64,000 bases of DNA. It comes from an uncultured Bacteroidales bacterium (GTDB lineage Bacteria > Bacteroidota > Bacteroidia > Bacteroidales > UBA932). Positions 24,816-34,538 of the stretch are shown here, in pieces. The stretch spans positions 62,001-126,000 of the forward strand of contig CAMYYI010000001.1 in NCBI GenBank assembly GCA_947303465.1, given 5' to 3'. The notes beneath the pieces were generated by a model. That model saw only the letters and a list, made by a program, of their open reading frames with translations, was not told where the DNA came from and searched no databases. The first letter of the stretch is position 1. Each line of letters opens with the position of its first letter. Position numbers and translations under genes: made by a program.

Positions 24816-25802
24816 CTATGCCCTCCCGTATTTCTTCTGATGGAACGCCTTGTTGATGAGAGGCACGAAGCAGTTCATGATGAGTATCGCGAACGACATG
24901 CCCTCAGGATACGAGCCGAAGTAACGTATCATCATCACTATCAAACCTATGCCTATACCGTAAACCACTCCGCCCCAGACACTTGCAGGCGAGGTGACAT
25001 AGTCCGTCGCCATGAAGAGGGCGCCCAGGGCTATACCGCCGGTGAGAAGGTTGAAGCCTACGCCCGTGAAATGCGCGGGATTCACCAGATGGAAGACCCC
25101 GGCAATCAGGGCTATGGTAAGAGCGATGCTGAGAGGTATCCAGGGCTTGACCACCCTGCGCACCAGCAGGTAAGCAAAACCAATCAGCAGCGCCAGCACC
25201 GAAACCTCACCGGAAGAGCCACCTATGTCTCGCATGAACATGCTCATATCCATATTGTTGGCAGCAAGAATCTCGTCTATGCTGAGGCCGGACTTGAGCC
25301 CTTCCTTAAGCACGGAAAGCGGTGTAGCTCCGGAGATTGCGTCCACGGCAGAGAAAGAATATACCGGCATAGTCCAGTTGGTCATCTGCACTGGGAACGA
25401 CACCAGCAGGAACACGCGGCCGGTAATGGCCGGGTTGAAGATGTTCTGTCCAAGGCCGCCGAAAGACATCTTGGCAACTCCAATGGCCACCAGGGCGCCT
25501 ATCAGCACCATCCACCAGGGAGAGGTGGCGGGCAGGTTCATTGCCAGAAGTATACCGGTAACGAGTGCAGAAGCGCCGTTGAATACCGCCGGACGCCTCA
25601 TAAGGTAGCGGGCAATCAGCCACTCGAAGCCGACGCATCCGATACAGCTTACCGTCAGCACTATCAGCTGCGACCAGCCGTAGAAGAAGAAGGATACCAG
25701 CAGCGCAGGCGTCAGGGCGATGATGACATCGCGCATGATCCCGTTCGTAGAGGCGGGAGAATGCAGATGCGGCGAAGGGGAAACTAACATTTTGTCCATC
25801 AT
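24816..25802 (-). CDS. rnfD: Rnf complex subunit D
   Basis: The start at 25802 (MMDKMLVSPSPH) was preferred because it follows the rnfC stop by one base; the next ATG three bases on is equally possible, and a longer frame would overlap rnfC. The 328-residue protein has about nine helices, the FMN attachment site DAISGATPL with the flavinylated Thr, and PAITGRVFLLVSFPVQMT. It is a membrane flavoprotein subunit of Rnf. Confidence 0.92.
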   Translation of the reverse strand: MMDKMLVSPSPHLHSPASTNGIMRDVIIALTPALLVSFFFYGWSQLIVLTVSCIGCVGFEWLIARYLMRRPAVFNGASALVTGILLAMNLPATSPWWMVLIGALVAIGVAKMSFGGLGQNIFNPAITGRVFLLVSFPVQMTNWTMPVYSFSAVDAISGATPLSVLKEGLKSGLSIDEILAANNMDMSMFMRDIGGSSGEVSVLALLIGFAYLLVRRVVKPWIPLSIALTIALIAGVFHLVNPAHFTGVGFNLLTGGIALGALFMATDYVTSPASVWGGVVYGIGIGLIVMMIRYFGSYPEGMSFAILIMNCFVPLINKAFHQKKYGRA

Positions 25803-25803
25803 C

Positions 25804-27153
25804 TTACTTTTTAGCGTTACGGGCACGGATGATGCCCATCACCTGGGCCTTCGCCATGCGGATGTTATCCAGCAGGGGCACATAAGCGGGACAGCTGTAC
25901 TGACAGCAGCCGCACTCTATGCAGTCCTGCACTGCATTCTGCTCCAGGGCGGCAGTGTCGCCCACGGCATACAGTTTCTTGAGGAGGAACGGTTCCAGAC
26001 CCATGGGGCACGCGTCTGCGCAGCGACAGCAGCTGATGCACGGAGTCTCCGGATGCCGGCGCGTCTCTTCTCCCAGGCAAAGGATGGCGGACGTGCCCTT
26101 AACGGTCGTGGCGTCAAAGTTGGCTATGGCCTTGCCCATCATCGGACCGCCGCTCACCAGCTTGACCGTACCCTCCGGCACGCCGCCGGCCTGTTCTGCG
26201 ATGAACGACAGAGGCATGCCGATACGGAAGAGGTAGTTGTGCTGACGCTCCGACGGAACAATGTTGCCGGTGAAGGTCATGACATTGGTAACCAGAGGCT
26301 TGTTCTTCTGCACGGCCTCGTAAACTGCGAGCGAAGTGCCTACGTTCTGCACCACTGCGCCCACGTCTATGGGCAGGCCGCCGGACTTGACCTGACGGCG
26401 CATGACGGCGTCTATGAGCTGCTTCTCTCCGCCCTGCGGGTAGCGCTTCTTGAGCACTCCAACGCTGATGCCGGGGAAGCCGAGCTTCTTGATGGAGGCA
26501 CGGACGGCCGATATGGCCTCGGGCTTGTTCTCCTCGATACCGATAACGCACTTGCAGCCTCCCAGAACCTTCTGCATGATGGCGGCGCCAACCACTATCT
26601 CGTCTGTGCGCTCCAGCATTATGCGGAAGTCGCTGGTAAGGTAGGGTTCGCACTCGGTTCCGTTGATTATCAGGCAGTCTGCCGTCTTTCCGGGCGGCGG
26701 ATTGAGCTTGACGTGAGTAGGGAAAGTAGCACCGCCGAGTCCCACCACTCCGCACATCTTGATGCGGTTCAGTATGAATTCGCGGTCCTCAGGGATGTCG
26801 GTTACGAGTTCCGGGCTGAGGTCTATCCCCTCTGCCCATTCGTCGCCCTCCACATCAATCTCAATATGCATCACGCCGAAGCCGGCCAGGTCTTTGCGGG
26901 GCGCGATGGCCTTGACGGTTCCGGATACGGGAGAATGCACGTAGGCAGAGATGAATCCACCCGGCTCCGCTATTATCTGGCCCGCCTTGACCTTGTCGCC
27001 CACGGCCACCACCGGCTGGGCCTGAGCGCCCAGGTGCTGGAACATGGATACGTACACCTTGGGAGGCAGGGGCAGGACCTCTATCTTGCTCTCGCGTGCC
27101 AGCTTGCTGTCGGCAGGATGGATACCGCCGATGGAGAATGTCAGTTTACTCAT
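25804..27153 (-). CDS. rnfC: Rnf complex subunit C
   Basis: A 449-residue peripheral subunit with the RnfC N-terminal barrel-sandwich part (KAGQIIAEPGGFISAYVHSP), the NADH/FMN-binding Rossmann-like domain (VGLGGATFPTHVKL, GTECEPYLT), the SLBB region, and two [4Fe-4S] motifs near the end (CISCCRCADACP and CIECGCCQYSCP). It is the NAD(H)-reacting subunit. It overlaps rnfB by 8 bases and precedes rnfD. Confidence 0.94.
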   Translation of the reverse strand: MSKLTFSIGGIHPADSKLARESKIEVLPLPPKVYVSMFQHLGAQAQPVVAVGDKVKAGQIIAEPGGFISAYVHSPVSGTVKAIAPRKDLAGFGVMHIEIDVEGDEWAEGIDLSPELVTDIPEDREFILNRIKMCGVVGLGGATFPTHVKLNPPPGKTADCLIINGTECEPYLTSDFRIMLERTDEIVVGAAIMQKVLGGCKCVIGIEENKPEAISAVRASIKKLGFPGISVGVLKKRYPQGGEKQLIDAVMRRQVKSGGLPIDVGAVVQNVGTSLAVYEAVQKNKPLVTNVMTFTGNIVPSERQHNYLFRIGMPLSFIAEQAGGVPEGTVKLVSGGPMMGKAIANFDATTVKGTSAILCLGEETRRHPETPCISCCRCADACPMGLEPFLLKKLYAVGDTAALEQNAVQDCIECGCCQYSCPAYVPLLDNIRMAKAQVMGIIRARNAKK

Positions 27154-28075
27154 TTCCAGCCTCCTTTTTCTCTGTCATTCCGACCGTAGTGGAGGCATCT
27201 CCCTCCTTTACCTTCCGTTCCGCAATCCTTTGCTTCACAGCCTCCTTGTCCAGAGCCTTCGGGAAATTCACCCCGTGAATGGCACCGGTAGGACAAACAG
27301 CCTCGCACTCGCGGCAAAGCTTGCACTTGGAGAAGTCTATGTAGGCTACGTTGTCGGTTACGGTGATTGCATCATGACGGCAGGTCTTTGCGCAGATTCC
27401 GCAGCCGATGCAGGCGGCGGCGCAGGCTTTGCGGGCCACGGGCCCCTTGTCCCTGTTGGTACAGGAAACGTACATGCGCATGCCACGGGGCCCTTTGTCA
27501 CGGAGCTCGATGATGCGCTTGGGGCACGCGGCCACACATTTGCCGCAGGCGGTGCACTTTCCTTCATCTACAACGGGCAGGCCTGTCGCGGCATCCATGG
27601 AGAGGGCTCCGAACTGGCAGGCAGCCACGCAGTCTCCGCAACCCAGGCAACCGAAGAGGCAGCCCGTATCGCCCCCGTACAGGGACGACTTGACCTTGCA
27701 GGACGCGGCACCGTCGTACTCGTTCACCTTGGGACGGTTGGCACAGCTTCCGTTACAGCGGACCACGGCGACACGGGGTGCGGTCTCCTTGACCTCGCAT
27801 CCCAGAATCGCGGCCACTTTCTTCATGGTTTCGGGGCCTCCCACCGGGCAGTAGTTTGCATCCAGGTTGCCGGCTTTCACGGCAGCGTCCGCAAAGGCAC
27901 GGCAGCCCGCGAATCCGCAACCGCCGCAGTTGGCCCCCGGAAGGGTCTTCTCGATCTCGTCTATCCTGGGGTCCTCCTCTACGCGGAACTTCCTGGCCAC
28001 CCAGAAGAGCACCAGGGAGAGCAGCAGACCGAGGACGGTCAGCACAGACACGGTCCAGATTATAGTTTCTGTCAT
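27146..28075 (-). CDS. rnfB: Rnf complex subunit B, with repeat-encoded C-terminus
   Basis: The 309-residue protein starts with a membrane helix, then the four-Cys Fe-S domain NCGGCGFAGC...YCP. Ferredoxin-like clusters follow: CLGCGDCVAAC, CTACGKCVAACP, CIGCGICAKTC and CKLCRECEAVCP. It takes electrons from ferredoxin. After the last cluster the protein ends KVKEGDASTTVGMTEKK, and the DNA encoding this is a palindromic element (GTCATTCCGACCGTAGTGGAGGCATCTCC) of a kind found elsewhere in the genome. It overlaps rseC by 4 bases. Confidence 0.93.
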   Translation of the reverse strand: MTETIIWTVSVLTVLGLLLSLVLFWVARKFRVEEDPRIDEIEKTLPGANCGGCGFAGCRAFADAAVKAGNLDANYCPVGGPETMKKVAAILGCEVKETAPRVAVVRCNGSCANRPKVNEYDGAASCKVKSSLYGGDTGCLFGCLGCGDCVAACQFGALSMDAATGLPVVDEGKCTACGKCVAACPKRIIELRDKGPRGMRMYVSCTNRDKGPVARKACAAACIGCGICAKTCRHDAITVTDNVAYIDFSKCKLCRECEAVCPTGAIHGVNFPKALDKEAVKQRIAERKVKEGDASTTVGMTEKKEAGNE

Positions 28076-28479
28076 TTCAGGTAAAATGAATATTCTTTGC
28101 TGATTTTGTTACGGAAGAGGAAGATGACCAGGTAGCACAGGAGCACCGCCCCAATGGCGCCAAGCCCGGCCCAGAGCTCGCCCACGCCAAGTTGCGTGAG
28201 AACCATGAGCGTAACAAACAGCACCACCAGGGGCATGCCGTAGGCGATAAACACCGCCTTGTAGCCCATGGCCTTGCGGAGCACCACCTCCACCTCGTCG
28301 CCCACCTGGCGCGGATGCCATGCGCTGGTACGCACCAGCACCTCCTTAACCTTTTCCTCGCCAAGGTTGCAGAGGCCCTTTGCATGGCACGATGCGCAGG
28401 CCGTCTCAGACACTATCTCTATGGTAGTGACTTCCGGGTCTATGGCCACAATACGGCCTTTGTGTGTTATTTCTTCCAT
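28072..28479 (-). CDS. RseC/MucC-family membrane protein
   Basis: The 135-residue protein has an N-terminal domain with the family cysteines (CASCHAKGLC), then two transmembrane helices (about 72-92 and 97-119). RseC-type proteins commonly accompany rnf in Bacteroidota and work in reduction of SoxR in Proteobacteria. Here it overlaps rnfB by 4 bases and dnaB by one, so it is the first envelope gene of the Rnf operon. An electron-transfer accessory role is inferred from position. Confidence 0.85.
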   Translation of the reverse strand: MEEITHKGRIVAIDPEVTTIEIVSETACASCHAKGLCNLGEEKVKEVLVRTSAWHPRQVGDEVEVVLRKAMGYKAVFIAYGMPLVVLFVTLMVLTQLGVGELWAGLGAIGAVLLCYLVIFLFRNKISKEYSFYLK

Positions 28480-29981
28480 CAGAACTCGGAGGGCTGTGCA
28501 AAGTCTCCGTACGACGGCACAAAGCCGCTGTCGTCATTCATGGCAGACTCTATGGGGCGTGAAGCCATGCGGTCAAGGGCGTCGTCCATTTCCAGGAAAC
28601 GTATCTGCTCGCTCTTGAACACCATGTCTATGTCCCTGGTCTCGCCGTTACGGTGCTTCGCTATGATTATCTGGGTCTTCTCGCGGTCCTCTATGTTGTC
28701 GCTCAGGCCGACGTAATCCGGACGGTGGATGAATATCACCATATCGGCGTCCTGCTCTATGGAGCCGGACTCGCGGAGGTCGCTGAGGAGCGGCTTGCCG
28801 GCGCTTCCGGCACGGGTGACTGCCTGACGGGACAGCTGCGAAAGGGCGATAATGGGAATGTTGAGTTCCTTGGCGGTAGCCTTGAGGGTACGGGAAATAG
28901 CCGCAACCTCCTGTTCACGCATGCCCTTGAGTTCCACGGGACCCTGCATCAACTGCAGATAGTCCACCACGATGAGGCGTACGCCTTTGTTCTTCACCAG
29001 GTTCTTGGCCTTTGTGCGGAACTCCATGATCTGCATGCCGGGGGTGTCGTCTATGTAGAACGGGGCCTTGGAAAGGTTGCGGAGCTTGAACTCCAGCTGC
29101 TCCCACTCATGAGGCTCCAGTTTCTTGCTGCCCTTAATCTTGTCTGCGCTGAGTCCCGACTCGCTGGTCATAAGACGCTTGACGAGCTGGGTGGCAGACA
29201 TTTCCAGGGAGAAAACTGCAACCGGCATGTGATGGTCTACCGCGGCATTGCGTGCCAGGTTAAGGGCGAATGCAGTCTTACCTACGGAAGGACGTGCGGC
29301 CAGGATGATGAGGTCCGAGCGCTGCCAGCCGTTGGTAATGCGGTCTATGCTCACGAATCCGGAAGGCACTCCGCTCAGGCCCTGGGAGTTCTGCTGCTCC
29401 TGGATGTCCCCCATGGCCTCATTGATTATACTGCCTATGTCCTGGACCTCCCTGCGTACGTTGCTCTGGATGGCGTCGTACACCTTGGTCTGGGCCTTGT
29501 CTATAAGGTCGTCCACCGGCACGGACTCGTCGTAGGCATCGCGAAGGATGTCGTAAGACGCCTTTATGAGGTCGCGCTGTATGGTCTTCTGCTTCAGGAT
29601 CTTGACGTAGTACTCCATGTGCGCCGCGCTGCCCACTTTCTCTGACAGGCCGGCAAGTACTACGGGTCCGCCGACAATTTCCAGATTGCCGTTGCTCTTT
29701 AGCTTGTTGCTGACGGTGATTATGTCGATGGAGGTGTGGTCCAGCACCAGGGCGCTCATAGCCTCGAAAATCATCCTGTGCTTCTGGTCGTAGAAGCAGG
29801 ATGCTGTGAGCTCCTCCATGGCCAGGTCCACGCATGAGGGCTCGATGAGCATGGCACCGAGGACAGCCTCCTCGACGTCAAGAGCCTGAGGGGGTTTGTT
29901 ACCCATCTCAAGCCCTATCGTCTCAAGGTCAGCCGCAGGACGGCTTTTCTTGCGTGTGGTTTTGGAACCGGCGTCCGCCAT
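28479..29981 (-). CDS. dnaB: Replicative DNA helicase
   Basis: The 500-residue protein has the DnaB N-terminal helical domain (PPQALDVEEAVLGAMLIEPS) and a RecA-like C-terminal domain with Walker A ARPSVGKTAFALN, Walker B RLIVVDYLQLM, and LSQLSRQAV...LRESGSIEQDAD. It unwinds DNA at the replication fork as a hexamer. No intein is present. It overlaps the upstream zinc-ribbon gene and downstream rseC by one base each. Confidence 0.96.
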   Translation of the reverse strand: MADAGSKTTRKKSRPAADLETIGLEMGNKPPQALDVEEAVLGAMLIEPSCVDLAMEELTASCFYDQKHRMIFEAMSALVLDHTSIDIITVSNKLKSNGNLEIVGGPVVLAGLSEKVGSAAHMEYYVKILKQKTIQRDLIKASYDILRDAYDESVPVDDLIDKAQTKVYDAIQSNVRREVQDIGSIINEAMGDIQEQQNSQGLSGVPSGFVSIDRITNGWQRSDLIILAARPSVGKTAFALNLARNAAVDHHMPVAVFSLEMSATQLVKRLMTSESGLSADKIKGSKKLEPHEWEQLEFKLRNLSKAPFYIDDTPGMQIMEFRTKAKNLVKNKGVRLIVVDYLQLMQGPVELKGMREQEVAAISRTLKATAKELNIPIIALSQLSRQAVTRAGSAGKPLLSDLRESGSIEQDADMVIFIHRPDYVGLSDNIEDREKTQIIIAKHRNGETRDIDMVFKSEQIRFLEMDDALDRMASRPIESAMNDDSGFVPSYGDFAQPSEF

Positions 29982-30802
29982 TATTCAGCTTTCTGGGGCG
30001 ACGCCACGATAATGCGCCCGCAGTGCTCGCAGATGACGAGCCTCTTGCCGGATGCAATATCGATAAGGCGCTGCGGAGTGATGGTGTTGAAGCATCCGCC
30101 GCAGGAGTCGCCGTTGTACACGGTAACCACGGCGAGGTGGTTGTGCACGCTGGCGCGGATACGGTCGTATGCGCTGATGGTACGCTCGTCCAGCTGGGCG
30201 GCAAGGTCGTCGCGCTTCTTGGTGAGGGTCTTCTCCTCCTTAGCGGTAGATTCCACTATAACCGCAAGCTCATCCTGCTTGGCGGCAAGGTCTATTCCGA
30301 GCACCTCAAGTTTCTCCTGGATGCGCTGGATGGTGGCCTTGTTCTCGGCGATGGCCTCGCGGGACTCACCTATCTTCTTCTCGTCGATCTTGCGGAGAAT
30401 GCCCAGGTTCTCGAGCTCCTTGTTGATGGAGTCAAACTCGCGGCTGTTGGAGATCTTCTCCAGCTGCTTGCGGTACTTTTCCGTCTCGGCGTCAAGGCTC
30501 ACGATATCCGAGTTCATGGCGTCGATATTCTTGTTGTACTGGGCGATCACTTCCTCGATGCCGGCGATCCTGGAGTTGCATCCCTCAACCTCAGCCTCGA
30601 GTGCTGCGACCTCTGCAGGCAGCTCACCGCGGAGCTGCACAAGCTTTTCTATTTCATTGTCTGCGTTCTGCAGGTCATAGAGAATCTTAAGTTTTTCCTC
30701 GGTATTGGATTCGGAATCCGCAAAATTCTTCTGCAGGGAAACGAAAGTTTCGCGTTCGTCGATCGGCGTTCCGATCTTCTTGGTTTTCTTGGTAGCGGCC
30801 AT
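29981..30802 (-). CDS. C4-type zinc-ribbon coiled-coil protein
   Basis: A 273-residue protein with a long coiled coil (about 40-200, rich in Glu, Lys and Leu heptads) and a C-terminal zinc ribbon with Cys pairs CGGCFN and CEHCGR. This is the COG1579 layout, widespread and of uncertain function, thought to bind nucleic acid. A basic N-terminus (AATKKTKKIG) is present. It opens the series to dnaB, rseC and rnf. A TACATTTG -7 box lies 32 bases upstream at 30834-30841. Confidence 0.83.
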   Translation of the reverse strand: MAATKKTKKIGTPIDERETFVSLQKNFADSESNTEEKLKILYDLQNADNEIEKLVQLRGELPAEVAALEAEVEGCNSRIAGIEEVIAQYNKNIDAMNSDIVSLDAETEKYRKQLEKISNSREFDSINKELENLGILRKIDEKKIGESREAIAENKATIQRIQEKLEVLGIDLAAKQDELAVIVESTAKEEKTLTKKRDDLAAQLDERTISAYDRIRASVHNHLAVVTVYNGDSCGGCFNTITPQRLIDIASGKRLVICEHCGRIIVASPQKAE

Positions 30803-30833
30803 ATGTTGATACTATAATTTTTCTAAAGGACTG

Positions 30834-30841
30834 CAAATGTA
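30834..30841 (-). promoter_or_regulatory. -7 box before the zinc-ribbon-dnaB-rnf series
   Basis: Minus-strand TACATTTG fits TAnnTTTG, 32 bases upstream of the ATG. No good -33 TTG is seen. Confidence 0.45.
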
Positions 30842-30854
30842 AGAATTATTTTCG

Positions 30855-31172
30855 TTATATGGAATTCTTGATTTCCATAAGTTGGGCCCTAATTTCACGG
30901 AGCGAATCCAGGGCCTTCACGGAGTTGCTGACCTTGGATTTTTCGGCGGCCAGCTGCTTGCCCGCGCCTTCCAGCGTGAGGCCTTTGTCCTTCACCAGGT
31001 AGTGAATCTGCTTGAGCACCTCGATATCTTCCGCGGTGTACTGCCTGTTGCCCTTGGCTGTGCGCCTGGGTTTCAGCAACTTAGGAAAAGAATTGGTCCA
31101 GAAACGGACGAGCGAGACGGACTCCCCGAGCAGGTCCGCGGTTTCGCTGATCGAATAGTAGAGTTTTTCCAT
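30855..31172 (-). CDS. MerR-family transcriptional regulator
   Basis: The ATG at 31172 (MEKLYYSISE) was chosen; the open frame upstream lies inside the M23 gene. The 105-residue protein is a MerR-type winged helix (ISETADLLGESVSLVRFWTNSFPKLLKPRRTAKGNRQYTAEDI pattern) with a short coiled coil and no effector domain. Small MerR proteins of this kind next to M23 peptidases are common in Bacteroidota. The stop of the M23 gene is 4 bases upstream, so it is the end of that operon. Confidence 0.84.
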   Translation of the reverse strand: MEKLYYSISETADLLGESVSLVRFWTNSFPKLLKPRRTAKGNRQYTAEDIEVLKQIHYLVKDKGLTLEGAGKQLAAEKSKVSNSVKALDSLREIRAQLMEIKNSI

Positions 31173-31176
31173 ATTG

Positions 31177-32130
31177 TTAATCCATTGATTGCTTTGTGTG
31201 CCTGGCCATATAGACCATGTTTGTGTAGTCTTCCGGGCTGACGGAAGCGAAGATGTAATTGAGCGGATCCAGAAGGGTGCTGTCCCGCCATACCTCGTAG
31301 TGCAGGTGGGGGGCATAGGCGTTGCCGGTCATGCCGGCCGTAGCTATCCGAGCCCCTTTGCGCACGCTTTGCCCCTGGACCACAAAGATGTCCGACAGAT
31401 GTGCGTAACGTGTGGTATAACCGCCTTTGTGAGAGAGCACTACCGTGTTTCCGTCACCTTTTCTGGACTGCGTAACGCTCTTCACTATGCCGGGCGCCGG
31501 AGCCAGGATGTCCGTGCCCTGGGCAACTATGAAATCCACCCCGTTGTGCTGCGCAGTAGTGGTGTAGAAGGGATTAATCTTGGGTCCGATACCGGCTCCT
31601 GTCTGGGTATAGCTAAGGCTGCGCAGCGGCAGCTCCATAGGCGGCATCACGTATCCGTCGCTTTTCAGCTGTTCCACTATATTCCGGAACAGGCTGTCCA
31701 CCTTTGCGGCGTAGTCCAGGAGGCGGTCCGCCTTATGGGCCGTGTAGAATACCAGTTTGTGGTCGGGGATAGAGTCACTGCCGAAGAATATGCTCAGAGA
31801 CGACATGGGGTCGTCCGACGGCGGGTCTGCATGGAAAATATCCTTGTAGATAATGTCGTCCGTCCTGGACAGGCAGTCCATGTCTTCCTCAATATGCGAG
31901 AGCTTCTCCGGGAGACGCGGGTAAAGCTCCTCGTAAGCCTTGTTTTCCGCCTTAATGGCCTTCTCCTCATCGGTACTGTAGAACAGGCAGACTATGGCGT
32001 AGCCCACTATGGTCAGGGATATCACGGAGAGCATAAATTTAAGGACTCTCCAGACAGTCCGCGTGATGCGGCCGCCGGCCAGGCGTATACCGAAGTTACG
32101 CCAGTCGAATTCGAATCTACCGTCGCCCAT
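31177..32130 (-). CDS. Membrane-anchored M23 peptidase
   Basis: The 317-residue protein has a transmembrane helix at about 30-50, a periplasmic helical region and a C-terminal LytM domain (about 185-300). The zinc site is complete: HNGVDF (first His and Asp) and HLHYEV. It should cut peptide crosslinks of peptidoglycan. It overlaps the upstream M23 gene by 14 bases; the two share layout and about the same length, so they are probably an old tandem duplication. Confidence 0.88.
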   Translation of the reverse strand: MGDGRFEFDWRNFGIRLAGGRITRTVWRVLKFMLSVISLTIVGYAIVCLFYSTDEEKAIKAENKAYEELYPRLPEKLSHIEEDMDCLSRTDDIIYKDIFHADPPSDDPMSSLSIFFGSDSIPDHKLVFYTAHKADRLLDYAAKVDSLFRNIVEQLKSDGYVMPPMELPLRSLSYTQTGAGIGPKINPFYTTTAQHNGVDFIVAQGTDILAPAPGIVKSVTQSRKGDGNTVVLSHKGGYTTRYAHLSDIFVVQGQSVRKGARIATAGMTGNAYAPHLHYEVWRDSTLLDPLNYIFASVSPEDYTNMVYMARHTKQSMD

Positions 32131-33109
32131 TAGTGCCTTGTTTACGTTGTCTCTCGCCCAGCGTGGAAGTGCTCGGCCGCACGCCGCCCTCGTTCTCCAT
32201 CTTCCGCTTGTTTATCATCGCCCGGTACTCATCTACCGGCATATTCATATCCATGAAACTCATGGGGTTCACGGCATCGCCCTTATACAGCACCTCATAG
32301 TGAAGGTGAGGTCCCGTAGACTTGCCGGACTTGCCTATCTCGCCTATCTTGTCGCCGCGGTGCACGGTATGCCCGGCCCCTACCAGTATGATGTTGAGAT
32401 GTGCGTATCTGGTCTTGTAGCCGAAGCCGTGGTCTATCACCACTTCGTTTCCATAGCCGGTATGTTTGAAGTCAATCTTCTCCACCACCCCGTCGCCGGT
32501 GGCATAGACAGGATTGCCTATTTTGGACGCGAAATCCTGCCCCGTGTGCCTTGCGGAACCGCCATAAACCGGGTCGTTTCGATACCCGAACGGACTGGAG
32601 AGATGGTAGGTGCCGGCCTTGGGAAGGATGGGCGGCACGGCAGGTATGCAGGAGACCATGTCTCCAGCCTTCTTGGCCACCAGGGACACCTCGCCAAGGG
32701 CTATTGCCTGGGTGTCTATCCTTGCCTGCACCCAGTCCAGACGGGCCTCCAGGGCCAGCATGGCGTTGGTGCTGCTGTCCCGGAAAGCCGGTTCGGAAAT
32801 AGGATCGAGGGCGAAGATGGAACGGTAAACCTCGTTGTTGCGGGACTCTATGCCGGAGAGGGTCTGCTCGTAAATGTCCAGTTTGTGCTTCACCACTCCC
32901 ATACGGGCCTGCCAGGCGTCGTTCTGCTTCTTCAGGAAAGCGGTTTTCGGGAGGTCGTTTTCGAGTTTTACGAACCACAGCCAACAGAATGCGGCCACCA
33001 CCGCCACCGCGGCAATTGCGGTAGCGCAGAAGTGCAAAAACGCCCGCCACTTGGGCTGGCGCGGCTCTTCGTAATTCAGGGTCGCCCTGTTGAAACTAAA
33101 ACGCCTCAT
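32117..33109 (-). CDS. Membrane-anchored M23 peptidase, second copy
   Basis: The 330-residue protein has a transmembrane helix at about 24-47 (FLHFCATAIAAVAVVAAFCW), a coiled-coil-like periplasmic part and a LytM domain with complete zinc ligands HTGQDF and HLHYEV. The role is peptidoglycan hydrolysis during growth or division. It is followed by a paralogue with 14 bases of overlap and preceded 28 bases upstream by the MATE gene. Confidence 0.88.
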   Translation of the reverse strand: MRRFSFNRATLNYEEPRQPKWRAFLHFCATAIAAVAVVAAFCWLWFVKLENDLPKTAFLKKQNDAWQARMGVVKHKLDIYEQTLSGIESRNNEVYRSIFALDPISEPAFRDSSTNAMLALEARLDWVQARIDTQAIALGEVSLVAKKAGDMVSCIPAVPPILPKAGTYHLSSPFGYRNDPVYGGSARHTGQDFASKIGNPVYATGDGVVEKIDFKHTGYGNEVVIDHGFGYKTRYAHLNIILVGAGHTVHRGDKIGEIGKSGKSTGPHLHYEVLYKGDAVNPMSFMDMNMPVDEYRAMINKRKMENEGGVRPSTSTLGERQRKQGTNGRR

Positions 33110-33137
33110 CGCGGCAAAGTTACTAATTTTTCGCTAA

Positions 33138-34538
33138 TTAGCAATTGTTACCTAAAGTAGACGGGGTGGGGTTCCACTTCTTCAGCCAGTGTCCGCTGCG
33201 CACATACAGCAGGAAAAAGATACCACGTATCGTCAGCTCCACGACCATGGCAATCCAGTAGCCCGTCAGGCCGTAGCGGGGCGTCAAAAAGAGTGCCAGA
33301 CCTATGCGCACCAGCCACATGGTGCCGAAATTCAGGATTGTGGGCACAAGAGTCTGACCGGCGCCGGCGCACACTCCGAACCCTACTATGGCGGCAGCAT
33401 AAAAAGCCTCGGCAAAGGCTTCTATACGCAGGACGCGGGCACCCAGCGACACGACTTCCGGGTCGTTGGTCATCAGTCCCATCATCTGAGGGGCAAAAGC
33501 GTACATGGCTACGGCCAGCAACGACATCATGGCCATGCCCATGCCTATGGTGATCCACGCGAAGCGCTTTGCCAGACCGTTCCTGCCGGCCCCAAGGCTC
33601 TGCCCCACCAGTGTCGTGGACGCCTCTTCGAGTCCGAACCCCGGCATATAGCAGAAGCTCTCGGCGGTAATGGCAAAGGCGTTTGCCGCTATGCTCACTG
33701 GACCAAGAGGGGCTACGATGAGGGTGCTGGCTACATAGGCGCCGCGCATTACCACGTTCTGCACCCAAAGCGGTCCGGTAATACTGAAAGCCTTTTTACG
33801 GGTCTTGGCCGGCGGGAAGAACGAACCGTGCGTGCCTGTAATCTTGAGCTCTTCCGAGCGGGTGGCGGCATACCATATGCCAAAAGCCGACGCAAGGGTT
33901 TCGGCTATGCCTGTACCCCATGCGGCTCCCTCCACGCCCATATCCAGAAGATATATGAATATGTAGTTGAAGACCACATCCAGGGCGCACATGCTCACGT
34001 AAACGATACTGGGCACCTTCATGTTGCCGCTGGCCTGCACCATGGCGCTGGCGGCATATCCGGCCATGCTTATGGGCAGGAACATGGCGTAGATGCGGAA
34101 ATAGGCTGTGGCGTCAGGGCCTATTTCCTCCGCACCGCCGAGCCAGCCCGGGAGGTCTCCGCTTATCAGAATTCCAGTGAGCGCCAGCGCCATGCTGAAT
34201 ACGGCGACGCTGAAGATTCCCTGCCGCAGGAGGCTGCGGGCGCGATCGAAATCCTTGGCTCCGCAGGCATGGGCCACCTGGACGGTAAAACCAGTCATGA
34301 CCGCCATCGCGAATCCGTTGAAGAGCCAGGTGCAGGAAGCAACCAGCCCGATAGACGCCGCCTGATTGGCCCCCAGATGCCCCACCATGGCGGAGTCTAT
34401 GTACTGCATAAGCACGCTGGAGAGCTGGGCCAGGATGGCCGGTACGGCAAGCAGGAGGGTAAGCCTCAGCTGCTGGCGGCCACTAAGGGATTCGCCGCCT
34501 CTGAGGCGGGCGAGCAATATGTCTTTGGTACTGCTCAA
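33138..34538 (-). CDS. MATE-family multidrug exporter
   Basis: About 466 residues and twelve membrane helices. Typical stretches are [25 protein letters not shown] and the second-half equivalent [17 protein letters not shown]. The start is uncertain: a TTG at 34538 overlaps the upstream TGA (TTGA) and gives the family-like start [17 protein letters not shown]; an ATG 45 bases earlier would overlap the ABC gene more. It exports cationic compounds using an ion gradient. The substrate is unknown. Confidence 0.84.
   Translation of the reverse strand: MSSTKDILLARLRGGESLSGRQQLRLTLLLAVPAILAQLSSVLMQYIDSAMVGHLGANQAASIGLVASCTWLFNGFAMAVMTGFTVQVAHACGAKDFDRARSLLRQGIFSVAVFSMALALTGILISGDLPGWLGGAEEIGPDATAYFRIYAMFLPISMAGYAASAMVQASGNMKVPSIVYVSMCALDVVFNYIFIYLLDMGVEGAAWGTGIAETLASAFGIWYAATRSEELKITGTHGSFFPPAKTRKKAFSITGPLWVQNVVMRGAYVASTLIVAPLGPVSIAANAFAITAESFCYMPGFGLEEASTTLVGQSLGAGRNGLAKRFAWITIGMGMAMMSLLAVAMYAFAPQMMGLMTNDPEVVSLGARVLRIEAFAEAFYAAAIVGFGVCAGAGQTLVPTILNFGTMWLVRIGLALFLTPRYGLTGYWIAMVVELTIRGIFFLLYVRSGHWLKKWNPTPSTLGNNC

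Noticed and set aside
25720..27189. A 489-codon open frame antisense to rnfC
   Set aside because: The minus strand encodes a complete RnfC with both Fe-S motifs. The plus frame has no recognisable domain.
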